In this document: in pieces, positions 48,201 to 64,000 of the stretch
Position numbering within the stretch: position 1 is the stretch's first letter
Layout of the letters: every line of letters begins with the position of its first letter
Assembly (NCBI RefSeq): GCF_964340395.1
Contig: NC_135551.1
Location: 26,764,380-26,828,379, forward strand
Direction of reading: 5' to 3'
DNA length: 64,000 nt
From: Glandiceps talaboti
Lineage: Eukaryota; Hemichordata; Enteropneusta; Spengelidae
The notes under the pieces: model-generated
Told to the model about the DNA's origin: nothing
What the model saw: the letters and a program-made list of their open reading frames with translations, nothing else
Databases searched by the model: none
Made by a program: the position numbers and the translations under genes

Positions 48201-48621
48201 AGTATGAATTTCGAAATGCCATTTGTAACCATGGTAACTATATATAAGAACTTTCTAGAAAGTAGAGTAGTTTTACTGACTTTCCATTTAACCTTAGTAA
48301 ACCCTTCAAATTCTTGACGCTTAGATAATAGATCATATTCAACTTTATCGTTTGTCTTGATTGATACTGTAACAGCAAAAAAGGTTCAATTTGATAAAAC
48401 TTCTTTTTTTCTCATATTTTTTAGGTATCGTGTATGACGTGGCTGATACATGTGACACCGTATATTATATCTCTGGTTGCACTATGGTGATTAGCTTCAT
48501 GATACTAGTACTTGTTTCACTCTTTATCAAGTTCTGCCACCAGTCCATTGACAACAGTACAGAAAGCAATAGTAGTGGTCCTCATCCAACATTGGACGAT
48601 GAATCAGTCACACGTACATAA
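45276..48621 (+). CDS. SLC16 (monocarboxylate transporter) family protein, complete, 461 residues
   Basis: Exons are 45276-45492, 45873-46016, 46981-47808 and 48425-48621 (TAA). All introns are phase 1 with good splice sites, and the four exons join to 461 residues, a normal family length. Both family signatures are present: PDGGWGWVI in membrane segment 1 (residues ~14-22) and YFRKRHALATGIAYAGIGVG in segment 5 (~140). About twelve hydrophobic segments are readable, with a polar cytoplasmic loop after segment 6 (~190-225, containing a CCNC cysteine cluster) and a polar C-terminal tail. SLC16 proteins are plasma-membrane carriers for monocarboxylates, aromatic amino acids or related compounds. 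In segment 8 the Arg is kept (IISRLIHGW), but the Asp four residues before it in proton-coupled lactate carriers is Leu. Lactate/H+ symport is therefore doubtful and I do not assign a subtype. Confidence 0.92.
46408..46841. mobile_element. MITE-like element in SLC16 intron 2
   Basis: The outer ends are inverted: GCACAATGTCACACAAACTC near 46417 against TTATTGAGTTTGTGCGAC near 46808. G-rich blocks lie just inside (GGGGTGGGGGGG and GGGGGAGGGGG). The termini are diverged and the boundaries approximate. Confidence 0.4.
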
Positions 48622-48922
48622 CTGTTATTGCTCTGGTTTTCTGTCGGATTTAACAGTGTGAGAACCGCGGTATACTTTTCGGAAACCAGGATATTGAAAT
48701 TGGTGAACAGGCGTGCATCTCTTAATTGAATAATGTTGAGTTACTACGTCCACAACCAAGTTACGTTTTTATGGTCTATGTTTCGGCAATGTGATTGTTA
48801 CCTTCCACAGGACAAATTGACGAAGATTACTGTTCACATTGGAGTAATTATTTGAAGTTCCAGCTTTTGGATATTTGTTTACTGAGATGTAAATCACATA
48901 ATTTTTTAATACAAGGTGCATA

Positions 48923-48928
<6 letters not shown>

Positions 48929-48958
<30 letters not shown>
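48929..48958. repeat. Poly-A tract 3' of the SLC16 gene
   Basis: About 30 A residues lie ~310 bp beyond the stop. AATAAA follows at 48975. Confidence 0.9.
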
Positions 48959-48960
<2 letters not shown>

Positions 48961-49296
48961 GATAAAAAATTGAAAATAAACCAAGTATAAAGCAATACTA
49001 TTCATAAACAGGGAGCCCAGGAACCATGTTACAAAATAAATAAATAAAAACATGCACAAACAAACTAAATATGTACGAATAAATTAATACTATTTTAAGC
49101 ACATTAATAACTAATCTATACATGTTCTGCAGGTCTGTATACTGTTGAAATAATGTATTATGTGGTTTTTGTATGGATGGGTCTATATACCAACACACTA
49201 CTTATTTTGATTACGTAGTTGCCCGTATATACATTGTATAGATAAATTATCATGTGATTAAAGTGGTATTTTCGTATATTTTGTTTTGTATTTGTA

Positions 49297-49327
49297 TTAT
49301 TTGTTTGTTTGTTTGTTTGTTTGTTTG
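49297..49327. repeat. (TTTG)n microsatellite
   Basis: About seven units of TTTG. Confidence 0.95.
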
Positions 49328-49425
49328 TGACAGGGGTCCTGGGCTTCTTGTTTCTGTCATTGATGGCATGTAGTCTTTTGTTCATAATTAAAGAGGTTAT
49401 GACTTTAATACTTCACTATGAAAAT

Positions 49426-49667
49426 CAATCTGATTAAAATCCGATGTAGATGTCGGCTAATCGTTCATTGCTAATTTACCTTCGTTATTTTGCCTGAATT
49501 GACCTTCTTGGTACATGTTTATATTTTTTAGCCTGATGGCCTCGAGGAGGCGATCAGGCTAAAAAATGTAAACATGTACCAAGGTCAATTCAGGCAAAAT
49601 AACGAAGGTAAAATAGCAATGAACGATTACGATTAGCCGACATCTACATCGGATTTTAATCAGATTG
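49426..49667. mobile_element. Long palindrome (R1 inverted pair), ~120 bp arms
   Basis: CAATCTGATTAAAATCCGAT at the left is mirrored by the right end ATCGGATTTTAATCAGATTG. The arms meet at a CTCGAGGAGGCGATC centre with almost no loop. Single arms occur at 15150-15272 and 20466-20571, so this is a mobile, foldback-type repeat family. Confidence 0.88.
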
Positions 49668-50564
49668 TATGAAAATGTAAATATTTCAAATGTAATAAAG
49701 ACAACCAATGTAAACATAACAGCATAAGTGACGTCACCCTATGCCATGCATCTTGGAACCAGAAACTTGACCGCCGATGAATTCAGTAAATCTCCTGTGG
49801 TCGTCCTTGACCTTTAGCATACATTGTGCTATCATGTCATGTCTGAACAATTGATCGGGTCACAGTGCTGTACTGATGATATCAATACTCTACAGAATAT
49901 ATGGTTTTGCGGACCAAAGATCTAGTGCCAAATGTCATGAATTTTAAAGCGAAATGCCGAATTACAGTGTAAGATATTAGACTCTCACCATTCCTCGGGA
50001 GAATCGCTATTAGCTGATTTGTATGTACCGATGTCTACCGCATAATTGTACTAGAATATTATAGCAGTCTTTGGTAAGATTACATTTCGGAACTTTTCCA
50101 TTTCTTTTATTTCAAACTCCCACCTTACAAACGCCGCCATATTTGATCGCGACAGCCAATACAAGGCATCGTACGTAAGGAGCAAGCTCTGAAATTACGG
50201 TTGAAATTTGGTCCATCTGAATTGACTGGGACTTTTGTAGCTACGGCAAAGTAAAGTTACTAAATAGTCGATTTATGTGTTAATATTTGGCCACGGGGTG
50301 GGTTAATTCTTTAGTGCTGGTAAGCCCAGGTTTGACGGTTGTTACTTACTCCGTATGCAAGCAGGACTACACTTCTGGATGTTTGTAACAACTAGAAATA
50401 CTTCGTAGGCTGCATTTGGTGGGTCATTCTGATTGTCCTATCTGAACCAATGGAGAATCCCGTATGTGTATCGAGGCATGCAACAATGACCCTCTAAACC
50501 CCTTTAATATGCCAATGATATTTAATTTACTACACATTTTTGTTATAGAACTTAAAATTCAAAT
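49668..50564. other. 5' flank of the first SLC22 gene
   Basis: A TGTTATAG acceptor ends at 50548, 16 nt before the ATG, so a non-coding first exon lies upstream. CpG-bearing DNA around 50130-50190 (ACGCCGCCATATTTGATCGC) could be near its promoter. This is uncertain. Confidence 0.25.
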
Positions 50565-57116
<6,552 letters not shown>

Positions 57117-57812
57117 AATGACATACAAGCGGACATGTGTATCAATCCTTGCAAGAATTTGTAATAGGAATATTTAGAAAAAAAAGTATAACAATCATTC
57201 CTACGTTCGTATTTTGTAGCTGCCAAAACTGTTCATTACCGATTTTACATGATTTCCTATTGTACCGTCACCTATGCAAGCCTTTTGAAGTTATATACGT
57301 AAATCATATATCAGGCTGAGGTCGCCGTCATTTTGACTTCCTGAGACACGTACTCACTGCTCGGGCAAAAACTGGCGATTTAGGTCACTTTTAAAAATTC
57401 ATATCCATGCACACTGAACACTTGAACATATGTTACTTTCGATCTTCGCACACAGCTGACAGACCAAGTAACAACACTCGAATCACTCTCATATCTCATA
57501 TCCGACTCAACTTATTACAGTCTTCAGGGGTGCTATCATGCCCTAAAGGTATTTTCAAAACATTGATGAATCATGATCACTATGAATCCTATATATTTAT
57601 GAAATGCAGACTGTCGTTTCATGTACTCGAGTATGCTTGGAATCTTGTGGTCTGAATCCGATATCCTTGAGACAGACTTTTGACCTTTCAGTCAAACTAG
57701 GACATGCGATGTTGTTAAAATATTGAGTTTACTGAAAATATGAATATGTCATCTGTGACACATATATGTCTAACGAAGTACTGACTTTCATAGCGAATAA
57801 TTTTTTATTTCT
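57117..57812. other. 3' flank of the first SLC22 gene
   Basis: I see no coding region or repeat here. I found no clear polyadenylation signal close to the stop. Confidence 0.35.
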
Positions 57813-57944
57813 CAGAAATGTTTATGCAATCATGGTTGAAATGTGAATATTCATGACCTCTAAGAAGCTATTATTTGACATGTACCCTTAGTGAGAATTA
57901 AGGTCATGAATATTCATTGTTCAACCATTGCATAAACATTTCTG
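57813..57944. mobile_element. MITE-like palindrome, ~45 bp arms
   Basis: CAGAAATGTTTATGCAATCA...ATTCATGACCT is mirrored by AGGTCATGAATATTCATTGT...AACATTTCTG, with a 41-bp spacer and few mismatches. Confidence 0.75.
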
Positions 57945-58369
57945 CTGACTCCCATAAGGCAGTGGCCTACAGCAAAGGTGCCCAAATGAGGTGTTTCTCT
58001 GAAATCTGAAATGTATGTAATGTAGAACCATGAAATTACTCTCCAGAACCCAAAGTTCATGACAATGCCTTTATTTACTGGAGTGGCGTGCCCAATAATA
58101 CCTTTTTTATTATTTTGCCTGTTTTGCTGCCCCACCCCAACCACATTATCTGATAACTCTCATATGTCATGTTTTGGGCTAACTAGTATGTAAAGTCTAT
58201 TTTTGTGGTCCAGCCAGAAGTTACAAATTTGTAATAATTATTTCATTCAATTCATATATGTTGTTACCTTTTTTCTAATTTGATATGTAAGCTTTGTTTT
58301 TCGACTTCCGGTGAATAAATATCTTTCTTATCACTTATCAAATCCTCAAAGAAGACAGCAAGGAATGTA

Positions 58370-60302
<1,933 letters not shown>

Positions 60303-60311
60303 ACATGACAT

Positions 60312-60557
60312 GACAAAGACTGTCGACAGTCGCTCGCGCCTTTTTTTCCGACGTTTTATCTAAACTCCGATCCGGCGCAACACAAGTATAATCGGAAACT
60401 GATATTGAGGGCCGAAGGCCCGAATGGTCGAGGGCCGAAGGCCCGAGCTCGGGCCTTCTGCCCTCGATATCAGTTTCCGATTAGACTAGTGTTGCGCCGG
60501 ATCGGAGTTTAGATAAAACGGAGGAAAAAAAGGTGCGAGCGACTGTCGACAGTCTAG
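60312..60557. mobile_element. MITE-like palindrome with 9-bp flanking direct repeats
   Basis: The arms start AGACTGTCGACAGTCGCTCG and mirror each other over about 90 bp (CTCCGATCCGGCGCAACAC, AATCGGAAACTGATAT). The centre is a GGGCCGAAGGCCCGA-type nested palindrome. ACATGACAT occurs at 60303-60311 and again at 60558-60566, consistent with a 9-bp target-site duplication as made by Mutator-like elements. Confidence 0.75.
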
Positions 60558-62303
60558 ACATGACATAGTAAAACTACTGAACTACAAAGCTATTTCAATG
60601 AAAAGAAAGAGAAAAATATTATTACATAATACCATGTTTACCCATTTTGATATCTAACGGACGGATTGAGGTTTCTGGGTCATTGAAGCGTATGACGACA
60701 CACGTACTTTAGTCGGCTCTGCCAGTTGTAGGTGCATTTGGCGTGCATCAGACGTTTGGTGACATTGGCAGGTAGGAAACTTGAGTGATTATAGATATCT
60801 TGTTTCTTTTACGCTGTAAAAATACTAAGTTGCCGTCGGGGGAATAGAAGCTCTCTGGGTATAGCTCGTGATAGGGGGAAGCACTCAACTTAGAAGCTCG
60901 AGGTACACAGAATCGTAAGTTGTCACACACTGGATAAAATCACACTTGGTCAGGGTTTGAGGTTCCGTTGATCATGAATTTAATGCCTGAGGAGAAAGCA
61001 CCTTGATATATCGATCTATATATATTAAAGTTACTAGAAACCTAATTCATGCCTAAGTTACAGTATCGGGTCGAAGAGTTCTGCAGCACGCCAGCATTGT
61101 CATCTGATGTTCTCTTAAAATTAACAACCGCTTCTGAATCTATTATATTGTGGGTCATGCGAGCAGGGATAGATCAGATGTCATGAATTAATACTTAGAA
61201 CAAGTGTTTGCATATCGCGAATAGTATACTTCTAAGGTTACAACATTAAGTTACAGTGTCAAATAACATGTAATGACTGATTACAGACAGTTGGAAGAAC
61301 AATGACGTGATCGCATTGTTTAGCTAGTTTTCATATTTGTCAATACCATTTGTATTGAAGTAAGGCGACGGCAACTCTTCCCGCTTATTCATTTATGGTG
61401 CTGATTATTCTATCACCCAACCATTTGAGTATTGTATATTTTGTGTTTATAAGAATTTAATGTTGAAATAAATTATGCCGGGATTCATTCTTTGGAAGTG
61501 AGAGAGCTGAAGGCAACAGCTAGGCCTAGATATTGAGCTTCCATCTGCTCCGTGGCTACTTCTAAATGATCCAGGTTAACCATGAACACTGTGTGTAGTC
61601 TGAGCTAATTCCCTTTCCGAGTCCAAGTCGATCCCGTGTACGGAGTGGAGAGAGAGTAACATTGGAGGAGGACTACGTTAACATTAGAGGTCCCCCCTTC
61701 TATTTGTCACACTAGCAGTAGCACAAAATCAATAAATTGACTCAGAAATCAATGATAAGCTCATACGTCTATTAACGATAGCCATAAAGTCCTAGCCAAC
61801 TATTCATATGATCGCAATAGGGCAAGACTGAATAAGTCAAAGGCCATCACTGATAAGATAGTAGTAACCTACACACCAAACTTGAATTCTGGGTGGACTT
61901 GTTGAGTACTGTCCTCTACTGGACATACATTCTACATGGGTTTACTAAGTTATCTTTGAAATTGAATGTCAGTTACTTTTAACAAAGTGAAGGTACATAT
62001 GGTCACATTAATATTTAATAACAAGCGAGATTCTCTCCGCTTGAAAAAAAAACACCTTTCGTCTCATATATTTGTATCAAATGACAACCTTCACATGCCG
62101 ATTTAATTACAAAGTTGCTGACCTTGGATAAATGACAATTGACATTGCTTTGTATTACCTGTCAGTATGTTTATATAAACTATCACACGACTTAGTGTGA
62201 GGGAAAAAGACATACCATGGCCAGCTGATTAAAGGGTCACAATCTGAGGTAAAACTAGAGACAATAGTTAAATGTAACCACGTGGTGCATGTCTTATATA
62301 ACA
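60558..62303. other. Intergenic stretch without a gene
   Basis: No coding region is recognised. 61583-61617 is the exact reverse complement of 62921-62955. Otherwise nothing is seen. Confidence 0.4.
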
Positions 62304-62720
62304 TTACAATTGTCTTCTGGCATTGCTAGAGTTGATTGCACAGTAGGGATTTCCTAAATATGGTTTAGTCATATCATAGACTCTCTCTTGGCAGAAAACT
62401 ATCAAAGCACGACTTTTTTCCGCCATCTTATTATAATAAATGTGTCTTCTAACAATAAGACACATAAAATTCATTATAACAGATTCTTCTGGATCTGATA
62501 AAATTTTACACAATTTACTTGGATAGTGCTGTACATTGAGAGGCTCCTTCACAAAGATTAAGATGTCATTCCAGAGGGCTTCTGAGTAACTACATTGATA
62601 GAATAGATGCTCTATGAGTTTCTATGGCAGTTTTACAAAACGTACACATAGGAGAAGGAAACTTTTGTGGATTAAACTTATGAAATTGTTCACTGTTCAA
62701 TCCAGCATACTTACTAGACA
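62304..62720 (-). mobile_element. LINE 3' fragment (C-terminal zinc-knuckle region)
   Basis: Minus-strand frames read KFNPQKFPSPMCTFCKTAIE (~62690-62635), then a region matching H...C spacing, and EPLNVQHYPSKLCKIL...FMCLIVRRHIYYNKMAEKS to ~62400. The CxxC...H...C end and the following LIxRRxIY block are typical of the tails of several LINE clades. Stops interrupt it. Confidence 0.55.
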
Positions 62721-62737
62721 TTTTTGCATATACTGAG

Positions 62738-62741
<4 letters not shown>

Positions 62742-62818
<77 letters not shown>

Positions 62819-62841
62819 TTAGCAGATTGATACTCACCTAG

Positions 62842-62921
<80 letters not shown>

Positions 62922-63084
62922 AAAGGGAATTAGCTCAGACTACACACAGTGTTCACTGCGGTATAGAGCACTGTCTCAGCAGATTGATACTCACCGAGTT
63001 ATATATATATATATATATATCACCATATTACGCTCTGCCACTGCGGTATAGAGCACTGTCTTAGCAGATTGATACTCACCGAGT

Positions 63085-63116
<32 letters not shown>

Positions 63117-63437
63117 CATATTACGCTCTGCCACTGCGGTATAGAGCACTGTCTTAGCAGATTGATACTCACCGAGTTATATATATATATATATATATAT
63201 CACCATATTACGCTCTGCCACTGCGGTATAGAGCACTGTCTCAGCAGATTGATACTCACCGAGTTATATATATATATATATATATATATCACCATATTAC
63301 GCTCTGCCACTGCGGTATAGAGCACTGTCTTAGCAGATTGATACTCACCGAGTTATATATATATATATATATATCACCATATTACGCTCTGCCACTGCGG
63401 TATAGAGCACTGTCTTAGCAGATTGATACTCACCGAG

Positions 63438-63490
<53 letters not shown>
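62742..63490. repeat. Composite (TA)n satellite upstream of the second SLC22 gene
   Basis: (TA)n tracts of 20-70 bp alternate with a conserved ~64-bp segment (CACCATATTACGCTCTGCCA to ATACTCACCGAGT). It is repeated about five times in full between 63020 and 63437, plus two partial or variant units at 62815-62842 and 62921-63000. Confidence 0.93.
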
Positions 63491-63497
<7 letters not shown>

Positions 63498-63583
63498 ACA
63501 CAGGTGGTGCATTCAGATAATGTACTTCTAATCCATTGATTTTTCTTTATCTAGAACATTAACCAGGAAGAACATCGTGCAAT

Positions 63584-64000
63584 ATGTTACCGTATGATGA
63601 TATACTGAAAGGAGTGATTGGAGAATTCGGCACCTATCAAAAACGTTGTTTCTTTTTGTTATGTCTATCGGCAATTCCTATTGGTATGTGGACAGTCTCA
63701 CCGGTATTTCTGCATGCAGACACTGATCATTGGTGTAAAGTACCCGAGTCGAATGTCATCACCAGTACATGCATCGCTTATAATGTTAGTGATGACTGTC
63801 CAAGATTTACAAAGGATTTAACCATACCAAAGGAAAAATACCAAAACGGTTGTACATCGGAATGGAAGTATAGTAATTGTTATGGATACGACAGGAACAT
63901 TGCCATGGAGAATCTGTTGCTAGGAGACTTTGGCTTCTTGAATACATCAGATGTTGTAGAATGTCAACATGGTTGGGAGTATGATGCAACTCGGACTACA
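63584..64000 (+). CDS. Second SLC22 family transporter, first coding exon (partial, runs off the window)
   Basis: The frame is open from the ATG at 63584 to the last base (139 codons). A TTATCTAG acceptor ends at 63554, so this exon begins in the 5' UTR after a non-coding exon. The protein starts LPYDDILKGVIGEFGTYQKR, closely parallel to the first SLC22 gene. It continues through segment 1 and the extracellular loop with the same cysteine landmarks (DTDHWC, CPRFTKDL, GCTSEWKYSNC, VVECQHGWEYD). An NVS sequon is present in the loop. Both genes are on the same strand, 6.5 kb apart, so this is a tandem duplication with clear later divergence. Transmembrane segments 2-12 lie beyond the window. Substrate is unknown. 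Confidence 0.88.
   Translation, partial: MLPYDDILKGVIGEFGTYQKRCFFLLCLSAIPIGMWTVSPVFLHADTDHWCKVPESNVITSTCIAYNVSDDCPRFTKDLTIPKEKYQNGCTSEWKYSNCYGYDRNIAMENLLLGDFGFLNTSDVVECQHGWEYDATRTT

Noticed and set aside
62742-63490. Repeat-spacer array resembling CRISPR (TA repeats as repeats, 64-bp core as spacers)
   Set aside because: The supposed spacers are all the same sequence. It is a composite satellite.

Overview
The window is nuclear DNA of an animal. Genes are split by GT-AG introns, simple repeats are abundant, and there are Penelope-like and non-LTR retrotransposon relics, many hairpin-shaped MITE-like elements and well-known metazoan gene families. AT-richness, intron sizes of roughly 0.3-1.5 kb and the repeat types suit a marine invertebrate. 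I lean weakly towards an invertebrate deuterostome but cannot name the species.

Layout. 1-26 kb (minus-strand genes): this holds what looks like a small cluster of related genes I do not recognise. Gene A (four exons, 9295 to 5374) and gene B (four exons, 26123 to 20868) encode proteins of about 309 and 322 residues. They share a cysteine-rich C-terminal domain and identical intron phases (0, 1, 1). A possible third member, gene C, has two candidate exons (2990-2919 and 249-198) and runs off the left edge. Between them lie a decayed Penelope-like element, two LINE fragments, a roughly 4.4 kb DNA-transposon-like element carrying a decayed CXC-type cysteine-rich ORF, MITE-like elements and minisatellites.

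27.8-39.3 kb (plus strand): seventeen exons encode the C-terminal ~948 residues of the PI3K-like DNA-damage kinase ATM (late FAT domain, kinase, FATC). The first ~2000 residues of ATM are not in the window. Several exon edges have been locally duplicated. The 3' edge of exon 16, with its splice donor, has been amplified into an ~0.8 kb intronic array.

40-45 kb: repeat-rich intergenic DNA, including a four-unit expansion of a dispersed repeat that also occurs at 23.4-24.2 kb. 45.3-48.6 kb (plus): a complete four-exon SLC16/monocarboxylate-transporter-family gene of 461 residues. 50.6-57.1 kb (plus): a complete ten-exon SLC22/organic-ion-transporter-family gene of 588 residues. 57.1-63.5 kb: repeats, two MITE-like palindromes, a LINE 3' fragment and a TA-rich composite satellite. 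63584 to the right edge (plus): the first coding exon of a second SLC22 gene, a tandem paralogue of the first.

There is no operon logic here. The right half is a neighbourhood of membrane-transporter genes, the centre is the 3' part of a checkpoint kinase gene, and the left half is the unrecognised paralogue cluster. All exon models were read by eye from splice signals, frame and family motifs, and no transcript data were available.
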